Positions 15,599 through 23,789 of a stretch of DNA of 64,000 bases are shown here, piece after piece (position 1 is the first letter of the stretch; each line of letters begins with the position of its first letter). This DNA is from a virus. The translations under genes and the position numbers were made by a program. The stretch spans positions 1-64,000 of IMG/VR virus record IMGVR_UViG_3300010413_000004; one strand, given 5' to 3'. A model generated the notes under the pieces. The model was not told the DNA's origin. It made no database searches and saw only the letters and a program-made list of their open reading frames with translations.

Positions 15599-17547
15599 GA
15601 TGTCTTATTTCTGCCTGTTCTGTTTGACTGCTTCTTTTCTTTCATTTGAGCAGCCGTAAGGTCTGCAGCATCTTCACCACCCAATGCGGCAGCTTTTGCC
15701 TCTTGTACTTTTTGTTGTCCTACTTTTAAATATTGAACTGCTTCTTCTTTGGTGTTTGTCGTTTTATCGGTGATTTTGACAGAGGTTGGTACATTCTTTT
15801 CATCCTCTGATTGTGTTAAGTTTAATGAATCGTCTGCTACAGGCAAACTGAACATTTGCAATTCTTGCGTGAATATGCCATCACTAAAATTGTGGTTTAC
15901 AGCATATAAAGAGTAATATCCCTCGTACCAGAAGGGCGTATATCCAGCAGACGGGTCGTTAGGATCTGCTGGCATTTTGATGTTAATCTTTGCAAGAGTT
16001 GGTGTCTTGGTCCATGTTGGATTAGTGGTAACTCCAGCTTTTGGTTTTTCTGTTTTTCCTTTTGCTACTTCTGGAGGAAGAATCTGCATTTCATCGAGAA
16101 GTTGAGGGTTGCCGTGTATCGTTACTTTATTCTCAATATTTTCGATTGCCGCTTGTCTGTTTAACATGGCTTGGAATCCGAGTGTGTCAACTGGATTCCG
16201 TGTGTTTCGTTTCAAGTTATCAGCTACAGCTGATCCTAAAAATAAAGGAGTTCGACCTCGAGGTTTGTTGGTGGGGGATAGTTTAGATGCTCCTCCTCCA
16301 GAACCTCGAGCTACATCTTGAGTCATTCCATTAACACTGTCCCGTTGCGATGGTATATTCTGGGCCGTCAGTAGCGTTTGGAAGAATGACATTCCCATCT
16401 CCATGCGAATATCTAAGTCGATAATATCAATATTCTTACCAGTGAAGATGTAATCAAATTCAATCAACTCCCCCGATTTTGGTATGACAGATGACGCATC
16501 TTCATTAACTGACATCGTCACAAGTTCATATCTCTGAATTTGATATTCGACAGTATACGTGTCAGCTGTAGAGTTTATGGTAGATACTATTTTGTATGTT
16601 ATATTTGGTTTACCAGCTACAACCTCTGCACTAGATTCCATGATTTGTGCAATAACATCATCTATGCTTAGGTTATCATTAAAGTGCAGTATTGGATCTC
16701 CACTTACATTAGCTATTCGAATATTTTCGTTCGTTCCAGCTTTAAAATTCTTAAATCCATCATCCAATGAAATCTTGTACTCGACTAACCGAAAATCTTT
16801 TTCGAGATCAATTGATATTCCCGCATCTTTGAATTTTTTCTTTGTTGCTTCTTTGAATGAATTGTATGTATCACTAATCGTTGTTGCAAGTTTTTCGAAA
16901 GCTTGAGCTAATGTTGATCCTTGTTCTATTTTAATTGAACGCCCACCAGCTATTCTAGATACAGGAGCAATTTTAGCTGCACCATTTGTGATTCCTACCA
17001 ATGATAATAAGTATTTTGCACCCGTTTCATTGAATACAGCAGAAATATCAATGGGAGTGAATAATAGTGGTCTAATACCTGTTATCATTTCTTGTTCACC
17101 CGATGCTGTATAACCAACGAATATGGTTTTGAGCATAAACACCAGTCCCATAGGATCAGAGCCAAGTGAATCGCACACGTGGGACAGTACATTTAGAAAA
17201 CGTACCCCCTTAGGCTCAAATACCTCAATTTCCCCATCCAATTGCATTGCTGCTGCTTGTGACTGACCGTCATTAGTTTGAGAATCAGGAGCAATAATAG
17301 TTTCCCACTTTGCCGATTGTATCACAAAATTAGCATCTGTCATGCCATTTATTAAAACGACGTAATATCCACTTCCACGATTGACTGGTCGTGGATTGTA
17401 TTTTGATGCAGCGCGTGGATGTTCAAATTGAACAATCTCGGTGCTATTAGAAAGTTCATTTGCAGTTTCAGTACTATCGCACGCAATTAAAACGTGGTGA
17501 TAGGAGTATGATCTGTATTTCGATAAGATATTCTGTGGAAAGGACAT
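15595..17547 (-). CDS. Probable baseplate hub protein (gp27-like position)
   Basis: 650 residues. I recognise no diagnostic motif. The centre holds a helical stretch (STLAQAFEKLATTISDTYNSFKEATKKKFKDAG) followed by beta-rich sequence, and a domain near the end reads WYEGYYSLYAVNHNFSDGIFTQELQMFSLP, typical of proteins that describe a hub or spike-adaptor strand. The C-terminus is charged and low in complexity. It lies immediately upstream of gp5 with ATGA overlap and between gp5 and gp53, where the hub gene is expected, so a role as trimeric gp27-like adaptor is inferred. No strong ribosome site is visible. Confidence 0.5.
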   Translation of the reverse strand: MSFPQNILSKYRSYSYHHVLIACDSTETANELSNSTEIVQFEHPRAASKYNPRPVNRGSGYYVVLINGMTDANFVIQSAKWETIIAPDSQTNDGQSQAAAMQLDGEIEVFEPKGVRFLNVLSHVCDSLGSDPMGLVFMLKTIFVGYTASGEQEMITGIRPLLFTPIDISAVFNETGAKYLLSLVGITNGAAKIAPVSRIAGGRSIKIEQGSTLAQAFEKLATTISDTYNSFKEATKKKFKDAGISIDLEKDFRLVEYKISLDDGFKNFKAGTNENIRIANVSGDPILHFNDNLSIDDVIAQIMESSAEVVAGKPNITYKIVSTINSTADTYTVEYQIQRYELVTMSVNEDASSVIPKSGELIEFDYIFTGKNIDIIDLDIRMEMGMSFFQTLLTAQNIPSQRDSVNGMTQDVARGSGGGASKLSPTNKPRGRTPLFLGSAVADNLKRNTRNPVDTLGFQAMLNRQAAIENIENKVTIHGNPQLLDEMQILPPEVAKGKTEKPKAGVTTNPTWTKTPTLAKINIKMPADPNDPSAGYTPFWYEGYYSLYAVNHNFSDGIFTQELQMFSLPVADDSLNLTQSEDEKNVPTSVKITDKTTNTKEEAVQYLKVGQQKVQEAKAAALGGEDAADLTAAQMKEKKQSNRTGRNKTS

Positions 17548-17558
17548 AGAAGTATGTA

Positions 17559-17909
17559 TTATGATGTAATTTCATTGCCACCAATAGGTTTGGTTAAAAC
17601 ATCGAGTAATAGACGGCGTTGTGATGGCATGATTATTTTCGTTCCAGTAGTCAGTTCAATAACTGGATCAACAATGTTATTAAACTCTAAAACCAACCAT
17701 CCAAGATTGGCTTTTTGATAGAGTCTATAAGCAATTAGATCTGGACGACCAGCTTCATTGGATAGTACAGTCACCGTAACATCATCATTCGCTTTTGGAA
17801 TGACTCGTCGTTCCCACCACCCAAGACGAGTTGAGTATATATCAGTAGTACCACCTTGAACGTAACGAGAGTTGCGGAGTTCTGTTGAGTTTGTATAATT
17901 CTCTGCCAT
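17559..17909 (-). CDS. 53: Baseplate wedge protein gp53
   Basis: 116 residues. The C-terminal half (AYRLYQKANLGWLVLEFNNIVDPVIELTTGTKIIMPS) has the LysM-like pattern that defines gp53-type baseplate proteins. The N-terminus contains YSTRLGWWERRVIPKANDDVTVTVL. gp53 fastens wedges around the hub in T4. The ATG overlaps the stop codon of the gene upstream (TAATG) and is preceded by AGGA. Confidence 0.85.
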   Translation of the reverse strand: MAENYTNSTELRNSRYVQGGTTDIYSTRLGWWERRVIPKANDDVTVTVLSNEAGRPDLIAYRLYQKANLGWLVLEFNNIVDPVIELTTGTKIIMPSQRRLLLDVLTKPIGGNEITS

Positions 17910-18577
17910 TAGAAGTGTCCTAAGTTACCACGCTTGAATGAATCAAGTGAGAAGTTTTCATACTCAAGAGGAGAGTGTGTTTCCATTAGAGTGATATCTA
18001 TTATCATAACAGTAGGCATTGGTGTGCCTGATGTTGTTGGGATATAATCAACATCGCTCGGATATGGAATACTTAGTTGTTGGATTACAGTTGGGACTTT
18101 ATTAATATGTTGCATTTGTCCTAATCCTGAGTTTCTCGAATATGCACTTAAGTACAAAATGGTAGGTGGTGCACCTACCAATTCAATTCCATACTCACTC
18201 TGATTATATACGTTTGGATCGAATCCTGGATTTTGAGCTCGGACTGAGCGAAGAGCATGATTTTTATCACTTAGCGTTGAACGACCAAATCTTGGTGTGC
18301 ACCAGCTACGGAGGAGCCACAAACGACGCAAGTTTTTGTCAGCCTCTACTTGTGTCCGCGATACCAGTCTGATATTTGAGATGTTAAAAGATCGAGATGA
18401 AGTGTTTTTGAAAGCGGTGATTTGGCCTGGCATATGAATAGGTTCTAGATTAGAATAATTCACATTTCGTGTTTCGATGAGGTCCGGCGTAACATCGAAT
18501 GTGACCATATCACGTGCATAACTTTGTAGCTTTATCTTGTATTGGTTTTCGTTTGTTTTTGTATCTTGTGTTGCCAT
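17909..18577 (-). CDS. Tail/baseplate protein of uncertain type (gp48-like candidate)
   Basis: 222 residues. It contains SNLEPIHMPGQITAFKNTSSRSFNISNIRLVSRTQVEADKNL and ends VMIIDITLMETHSPLEYENFSLDSFKRGNLGHF. The pattern of an imported-ligand-free beta sandwich with a central RLWLLRSW stretch recalls tube-cap or baseplate proteins, but I cannot assign a family with certainty. It has a GGGAG ribosome site, overlaps the nucleotidyltransferase gene by 68 bases and the gp53 start by one base. The operon position (hub, gp53, this gene) supports a baseplate role. Confidence 0.5.
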   Translation of the reverse strand: MATQDTKTNENQYKIKLQSYARDMVTFDVTPDLIETRNVNYSNLEPIHMPGQITAFKNTSSRSFNISNIRLVSRTQVEADKNLRRLWLLRSWCTPRFGRSTLSDKNHALRSVRAQNPGFDPNVYNQSEYGIELVGAPPTILYLSAYSRNSGLGQMQHINKVPTVIQQLSIPYPSDVDYIPTTSGTPMPTVMIIDITLMETHSPLEYENFSLDSFKRGNLGHF

Positions 18578-19178
18578 CCTGTGTTACTCCCGGTTGCAGA
18601 CCTTGATATACAGCTTCCATTAGGCGTTGAGATGCTTCTACTGGCCATCCCGTTGCTGTAGCAAATGCAAAAAGATCTAGGCGTTTTGCAGCTTCTTGGG
18701 CCTTTGTCCCACTCATGGCTGATATGCCTTGACCATCCGGATCTCGTAATCCAGCACTAATTACACCTGCTGTTTGTACACTCTTTTGTGCATGTGGTAG
18801 CCACCTATTTTCATATTCTTTGGTGCGATCAGATCCTGCGACCAAATATATAGTTGTATAGCCACATTCCACTAAATAGCTCAATGCGTCCCATGCATTG
18901 TTAACGGCGCTTACGTTTACAATATTAGCCCAACTCATCAACTCTTTGATGAACGATACCTTGATATCAATAGGTAACGGATTGGATTTATTTTTCCTAG
19001 TTCCTTGAGTTGATGATGGAAATATGTATGCATCACCCCCATATTCCGCCGCCAAATCATGCGTTTTACGGAATAGTTTTTCATGCCCTTTTGTTGGTGG
19101 ATTGAATCTACCAACGGTGAAAACAGCGATTTTGCTGTGAGAGACCACACCATCTATATGAGAATAAGAGGATTTCAT
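18510..19178 (-). CDS. Nucleotidyltransferase, NMN adenylyltransferase/cytidylyltransferase-like
   Basis: 222 residues from the ATG at 19176-19178, which has TAGGAGT upstream; an in-frame GTG at 19226 lies before that site. The N-terminus has the nucleotidyltransferase signature VGRFNPPTKGH (about 22-32) with the T-x-G-H motif, an Arg/Lys-rich loop (QGTRKNKSN), VAGSDRTKEY and, near the end, GISAMSGTKAQEAAKR equivalent to the ISxTxxR motif. Such enzymes join a nucleotide to NMN, pantetheine phosphate or similar. NAD synthesis or restoration is a possible role. The substrate cannot be read from the sequence. It is the first gene of the minus-strand tail block. Confidence 0.75.
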   Translation of the reverse strand: MKSSYSHIDGVVSHSKIAVFTVGRFNPPTKGHEKLFRKTHDLAAEYGGDAYIFPSSTQGTRKNKSNPLPIDIKVSFIKELMSWANIVNVSAVNNAWDALSYLVECGYTTIYLVAGSDRTKEYENRWLPHAQKSVQTAGVISAGLRDPDGQGISAMSGTKAQEAAKRLDLFAFATATGWPVEASQRLMEAVYQGLQPGVTQDGNTRYKNKRKPIQDKATKLCT

Positions 19179-19236
19179 TGCATTGTAACTCCTAAGTTGT
19201 TTACGCAAGTATCCAACAAATCTCACTATTTTTCAA

Positions 19237-19244
19237 TATTTATG
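19237..19244 (-). promoter_or_regulatory. Late promoter-type box for the nucleotidyltransferase and tail block
   Basis: CATAAATA on the minus strand, 58 bases before the ATG at 19178. It lies just beside the divergent sigma70-like promoter of gp55. Confidence 0.6.
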
Positions 19245-19248
19245 GTGG

Positions 19249-19277
19249 TTGACCTTGTAGCCAAATCGTGGTATAGT
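19249..19277 (+). promoter_or_regulatory. Sigma70-like promoter for gp55
   Basis: TTGACC (19249-19254), 17 bases, then TATAGT (19272-19277) with an extended -10 TG (GTGGTATAG). The helicase promoter at 24165 shares the core TGGTATA-N-TGTTAC. Confidence 0.7.
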
Positions 19278-19297
19278 GTTACCATAAGGAGAATTTA

Positions 19298-19831
19298 ATG
19301 TCAACAACCGAGAAGAAAACCAGAAAAACCAAAGCTAAAGGAAAGTATTACATTGATAAAAAGGAATTACTTGCTGAAGTAGTCGCAAGTAAAGAACAGG
19401 GAGCAATGTCAGATCGTCTGGCAGCCATGCTGCAGCTTCTTACGGAGAAGTATTCCATGTCGCCACAGTACATTAGATACTCATTCAAGGAAGACATGAA
19501 GAGTTTTGCTATGATGTCATTGGTGCATACTTGGAAAAGTTTTAAACCTGAGAAAAGTGATAACCCTTTTGCATTCTATACGCAATGTATCAAACATTCC
19601 TTCATCCAATATCTCAATAAAGAGAAGAAGCACCGAATTGTTCGTGATACGTTGTTGGTGTATCATGGAATGAATCCATCATACACATATCAGAATGAAT
19701 ACCAAGATAAGTTCCATGAGCAACACTATGGCGATGGTTCATCCAATGATACCGAAAACGAAGATACAACAAGTTCAATAGATTTAAACGAAGATAGTTC
19801 ATCTACATTTGATAGCACATACTTGTCATAA
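19298..19831 (+). CDS. 55: Late transcription sigma factor gp55
   Basis: 177 residues. The core matches T4 gp55, a minimal sigma that directs host RNA polymerase to TATAAATA promoters: FKEDMKSFAMMSLVHTWKSFKPEKSDNPFAFYTQCIKHSFIQYLNKEKKHR corresponds to sigma region 2. The N-terminus is basic. The C-terminal 45 residues are rich in Ser, Thr, Asp and Glu and end in STFDSTYLS; in T4 the C-terminus of gp55 carries the sliding-clamp contact, so this end may do so. AAGGAG lies seven bases before the ATG. The many NATAAATA boxes in the window are the expected targets. Confidence 0.9.
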   Translation: MSTTEKKTRKTKAKGKYYIDKKELLAEVVASKEQGAMSDRLAAMLQLLTEKYSMSPQYIRYSFKEDMKSFAMMSLVHTWKSFKPEKSDNPFAFYTQCIKHSFIQYLNKEKKHRIVRDTLLVYHGMNPSYTYQNEYQDKFHEQHYGDGSSNDTENEDTTSSIDLNEDSSSTFDSTYLS

Positions 19832-19859
19832 GTATTGCCTACTACAATGAGAATAATAA

Positions 19860-20942
19860 ATGGTAGCAGAAACGTTAAATTTTGATATCAGAAAAATAGC
19901 ACTGTTTTCTGATATCCATTTTGGCCGCAAGGCTAATTCAGTGCAGCACAATCAGGATTGTTTAAATTTTATTGTGTGGTTTTGTGAGCAGGTCCGAGCA
20001 GCAGGTGATATTGATGCTATTGGTTTTTTGGGTGATTGGAACGAGAACAGAAGTGCTCTCAATATCCAAACACTAAACTTCTCTTATGAAGGTGCAAAAC
20101 TGCTTAATAGTCTAGGAATTCCCGTGTTCTTTATTGTTGGTAATCATGATTTGTATCACCGACACACTCGAGACGTTCATTCGATTGTGCCATTCAATGA
20201 GTTTTCGAATTTTGTGGTAATCGATGAGCCCATTGTTGTTACCAATCCCAATGGCAATGCTCTATTTTGCCCATATCTATTTCACGAAGAGTATACTGAA
20301 CTAGCAAAGTATATGGATCTTCCTGTGTGGATGGGACACTTTGAATTTAAAGGATTCGAAGTTACTGGCTATGGAATGAAGATGCCTACTGGTCCAGATC
20401 CAGAAGATTTCAAGGGACCTGAATTCATTTTATCAGGCCATTTCCACAAGCGCCAAGCTAGACCAAATAGTAATGTTGTGTACATCGGTAACGCATTTCC
20501 TGCTGATTTTGGAGATGCTGGTGATAATGATAGAGGTATGGCGATATACGATTTCGTCAATAAAGACCTCAATTTTATTGATTGGGAAGATTGCCCCAAG
20601 TACACAAAAACAAAACTATCAGTATTATTAGATGGGTCTATCAAACTTGAACCAAATTCTAGAGTTAAATGTATTGTAGACATTCCGGTAACTTTTGAGG
20701 AGAGTACATTCCTGCGCCAAAAGTTTACTGAAGATTTCAACTTAAGAGAGTTCTCATTGGAAGAGTCTTTGGATATTAAAGAAGCGTTAAGCGATACTGA
20801 AGTTGATGTAGATTGGGATGACACCAAATTAGCGAGTGTAGATGAGCTAGTTCAAGAAATGTTAAAGGGAATTGAGAGTGACCACATCTCCAACCAAACT
20901 CTAATAACAATATATTCGGCACTCAAGACAAAAACACAATAA
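19860..20942 (+). CDS. 47: Recombination nuclease subunit gp47 (Mre11/SbcD-like)
   Basis: 360 residues. Metallophosphoesterase motifs appear in order: FSDIHFGR (about 17-24), FLGDWNENR, VGNHDLYHRH, MGHFEF and SGHFHKRQ. With gp46 it forms the Mre11-Rad50-type complex that processes DNA ends for recombination-dependent replication. The stop codon TAA at 20940-20942 is one base before the gp46 ATG, so the two are translationally linked. The start ATG at 19860 has only a weak ribosome site (GAGAATAATAA). Confidence 0.92.
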   Translation: MVAETLNFDIRKIALFSDIHFGRKANSVQHNQDCLNFIVWFCEQVRAAGDIDAIGFLGDWNENRSALNIQTLNFSYEGAKLLNSLGIPVFFIVGNHDLYHRHTRDVHSIVPFNEFSNFVVIDEPIVVTNPNGNALFCPYLFHEEYTELAKYMDLPVWMGHFEFKGFEVTGYGMKMPTGPDPEDFKGPEFILSGHFHKRQARPNSNVVYIGNAFPADFGDAGDNDRGMAIYDFVNKDLNFIDWEDCPKYTKTKLSVLLDGSIKLEPNSRVKCIVDIPVTFEESTFLRQKFTEDFNLREFSLEESLDIKEALSDTEVDVDWDDTKLASVDELVQEMLKGIESDHISNQTLITIYSALKTKTQ

Positions 20943-20943
20943 A

Positions 20944-22710
20944 ATGATAAAATTCAAAACGTTAACAATTAAAAACTTCCTCTCTTATGGTGCAGTTCCT
21001 ACTGTAATCGATTTAGATCAAGCTGGTACCACATTGATACTTGGGGAAGATTTGGATAATACTGCAAGTGGTGCTGGCGCGAATGGTTGCGGAAAGACAG
21101 TTATCATCAATGCGCTAACGTATGGGATATATGATAAGCCAATATCAGATATATCAAAAGACAACCTCGTAAACAATATTAACAAGAAGAATATGGAAGT
21201 TACCATTGAATTTGAAGTTAATGGTACGGAGTATTTGGTTAAACGAGTACGAAAAGCAAAAGCTGGTGCTGCTGGAAACTACGTTCAATTTTTCGCTGAC
21301 GGAAAAGATATAACACCTGATAGTGTTGGAAATACCAATGCACTCATTGAGTCTATTATAGGTATTCCATATGAGATCTTTGTGCGCGTAGCAGCCTTCT
21401 CTGCTAATCACATTCCTTTCCTAGACCTTCCTGTGCGTTCACCCCATGCTGCTAATCAAACTGATATCATCGAAGAGTTATTTGATCTTAAAACTCTTTC
21501 TGAGAAGGCAGTATCTCTGAAGGATGCAATTAAGGATGCTGAGCAATCTCTCGAAATTCAACGTGCTCGTGTTGATCAATTAGAGAAAGAGAAAGCAAGA
21601 CACTTAATACAATTGGAAACCGCTGAGAAACGAGTTGTAAATTGGGACACACAAAATCGTGCTGAAATTGAGACCATTCTTCAGAAATTGAAAAAGTTAG
21701 AAGACGTTGATGTTGATAGTCAACGTAATTTGCACGATGAGTTGACATCCATAAATAACGATCTAACTGCAGCATTGGCTACGCAACGTTCAATCGAACG
21801 TAGTATTTCATTAAAAGCTAAAATTATTGGTAATAAGACCAAAGAATTGTCTCATTTGAAAGATGATAAGTGTCCATACTGCCTCCAACAATACGCTGAT
21901 GCTAATTTAAAAATCGATGAATGTGATGCTGAACTTGCAACAGTAAAAGCAGAACTGGAAAAGTTGGAACAAGAATTGACTGCAATTGATGATTTTGTAG
22001 AAAACTTAGAGTTAGATCGTGATATGATATCTGCTCGCATTACTGTGGCTGATATGGATGAATTACTAGAAATCAAAAGTAAAGCCTCCCATTATAACAA
22101 GCGAGTGAAGGAATTACGTCAAACTGAAAATCCGTTTGTAGAACCTCTTCGTGAGCTACAGGATATTGTTTTTGAAAGTGCAAGCATGGACAAGATTAAT
22201 GAGTTGACATCATTGATCGAGCACCAGAAATTTTTGCACAAACTACTCACAAAGAAAGACAGTTTTGTTCGAAAAGCGTTGCTGAATAAAAATATTCCCT
22301 TCTTGAATTCACGACTAGCGAACTATCTCAATGAACTAGGTTTACCTCATACAGTGGAATTTACTCACGAAATGACTGCAAGTATATCTCAGTTTGGTCG
22401 TCCTTTGGATTTTGGTAACCTATCCAATGGTCAGCGTGCTCGCGTTAATTTGGCATTATCGTTTGCTTTTAGAGATGTATTACAGAGTGTTCATGGACAC
22501 ATTAATGTGTGCATGTTGGATGAAGCGCTTGATGTTGGTCTTGATACTGTTGGTGTCCAAAATGCTGCCAGAATGTTGAAGAGGAAAGCACGCGATGAAG
22601 GTCTATCTATGTTCATCATATCACACAGAGACGAAATTGACAATGCATTCGACAGAAAGATTGTTGTTCAAATGTCAAAGGGGTTCTCCAGCATAACGGA
22701 AATGGAGTAA
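20944..22710 (+). CDS. 46: Recombination ATPase gp46 (Rad50/SbcC-like)
   Basis: 588 residues. Walker A GANGCGKT lies near residues 45-52, coiled coils flank a zinc hook CPYCLQQY (about 312-319), and the C-terminal ATPase half has signature NLSNGQRARVNLAL and Walker B VCMLDEALD. Partner of gp47 in end resection. Typical length for phage gp46. Transcribed with gp55 and gp47, which fits expression before late genes. Confidence 0.93.
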   Translation: MIKFKTLTIKNFLSYGAVPTVIDLDQAGTTLILGEDLDNTASGAGANGCGKTVIINALTYGIYDKPISDISKDNLVNNINKKNMEVTIEFEVNGTEYLVKRVRKAKAGAAGNYVQFFADGKDITPDSVGNTNALIESIIGIPYEIFVRVAAFSANHIPFLDLPVRSPHAANQTDIIEELFDLKTLSEKAVSLKDAIKDAEQSLEIQRARVDQLEKEKARHLIQLETAEKRVVNWDTQNRAEIETILQKLKKLEDVDVDSQRNLHDELTSINNDLTAALATQRSIERSISLKAKIIGNKTKELSHLKDDKCPYCLQQYADANLKIDECDAELATVKAELEKLEQELTAIDDFVENLELDRDMISARITVADMDELLEIKSKASHYNKRVKELRQTENPFVEPLRELQDIVFESASMDKINELTSLIEHQKFLHKLLTKKDSFVRKALLNKNIPFLNSRLANYLNELGLPHTVEFTHEMTASISQFGRPLDFGNLSNGQRARVNLALSFAFRDVLQSVHGHINVCMLDEALDVGLDTVGVQNAARMLKRKARDEGLSMFIISHRDEIDNAFDRKIVVQMSKGFSSITEME

Positions 22711-22713
22711 TTA

Positions 22714-23040
22714 ATGAAGAAACACATTCACGTCGAAGAAGGTCAAACTTTTACTGATGATCTCAATGAAATGAATTTTGGTGATATCTTAGTAATATCA
22801 CGTAAGTTACCAAATGGTAACATCCAACCACTTATGCGTGTTAAGCGTATTAGCAGACAGCCTAAATGGCGAGATGTAATAAGCGCGTACACATTTGAAA
22901 ATGAGTACAGGTTGTGTCACGCATATGTGTATACACTTTATAGAGGAACAGAAATGGTTATGTATGTTCCCTGTGAAGAATGTGAGAAGAAATACCAAGC
23001 ATACCACAATGCATTCAGTGGAGTAGGTAGATTTATGTAA
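22714..23040 (+). CDS. Hypothetical protein with CxxC pair
   Basis: 108 residues, not recognised. It starts MKKHIHVEEGQTFTDDLNEM, has a beta-rich centre (GDILVISRKLPNGNIQPLMRVKRI) and near the end VPCEECEKKYQAYH, a single CxxC that could bind metal as a dimer or form a disulphide. GGAG lies six bases before the ATG in the gp46 stop region. It sits in the gp55-47-46-RuvC operon, suggesting a role linked to DNA metabolism or regulation. Confidence 0.65.
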   Translation: MKKHIHVEEGQTFTDDLNEMNFGDILVISRKLPNGNIQPLMRVKRISRQPKWRDVISAYTFENEYRLCHAYVYTLYRGTEMVMYVPCEECEKKYQAYHNAFSGVGRFM

Positions 23041-23070
23041 AGAGTGTACTTTGATGGATATATATTCATC

Positions 23071-23568
23071 ATGAGAATATTATCCATAGACCAAAGTTAC
23101 ACTTCATGTGGTATTGTTGTTTTTGATGATACTGAAATTATCCATGTCGACCGTTTTGTTACGAAGGGCAAAGATAAAGATATGTTCCAACGCGCTGTTA
23201 TAATCGCAGAGGAAATCGTAAAAGTTGCAAAAGAATTCTCGCCGGATCTTGTGGCACTCGAAGGTTTAGCTTTTGGGATGAGAGGAAGTGCTACGAGAGA
23301 TTTGGCAGGATTGCAATTTATCATTGTTGCGTGGTTGCGTGAAATTAACAACTTTGACGTTGATATAATCGCTCCATTAACAGTTAAGAAGTTTGCGACT
23401 GGCAACGGCAGATCAAAAAAAGAAGAACTATATGAGTGCTTACCCCAAAAAACAAAAGATTTTTTGGTTGAAGAAAAGGGTTACAAAAAATCAAAAGGTC
23501 TTTTCGATTTAGTAGATGCATACTGGATTGGTAGGACTGCACATGACAAAAAAGTAGAAGGAAAGTAA
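23071..23568 (+). CDS. RuvC-like Holliday junction resolvase
   Basis: 165 residues from the ATG at 23071. The RNase H-type RuvC fold is shown by MRILSIDQSYTSCGIVVFDD with the first catalytic Asp at position 7, LVALEGLAFGMRGSATRDLAGL with the catalytic Glu, IAPLTVKKFATGNGRSKKEEL and the final FDLVDAYWIGR with the last acidic residues. It probably cuts branched DNA before packaging or during recombination; T4 uses the unrelated gp49 for this. The start lacks a ribosome site and is preceded by GATATATATTC. Confidence 0.88.
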   Translation: MRILSIDQSYTSCGIVVFDDTEIIHVDRFVTKGKDKDMFQRAVIIAEEIVKVAKEFSPDLVALEGLAFGMRGSATRDLAGLQFIIVAWLREINNFDVDIIAPLTVKKFATGNGRSKKEELYECLPQKTKDFLVEEKGYKKSKGLFDLVDAYWIGRTAHDKKVEGK

Positions 23569-23570
23569 AC

Positions 23571-23747
23571 GTGGCAACATATACGTACAAATGCGAACAC
23601 TGTGAAGTAGTATTTGAAGCAACACAGAGCATGAAAGATGAACCACTGAAAGATTGTCCAGAATGTCAGAAGAAAGATGTACTCAAACGTATAATTACGG
23701 GTGGACTAGGCTTTAAACACTACGGTTATCCAACGAGATATCGTTAA
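23571..23747 (+). CDS. FmdB-type zinc ribbon mini-protein
   Basis: 58 residues starting at a GTG two bases after the RuvC stop, with AAGGAAAG upstream. The sequence TYTYKCEHCEVVFEATQSM, then DCPECQKKDVLKRIITGGLGF, is a complete CxxC...CxxC zinc ribbon of the FmdB/CxxC family (Cys8, Cys11, Cys29, Cys32). Function of the family is poorly known; small zinc ribbons are often transcription or nucleic acid accessory factors. Last gene of the gp55 operon before the non-coding region. Confidence 0.8.
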   Translation: MATYTYKCEHCEVVFEATQSMKDEPLKDCPECQKKDVLKRIITGGLGFKHYGYPTRYR

Positions 23748-23789
23748 TCTTTTAATATAAAGCTATACTATAACAAATACCTATCACAC

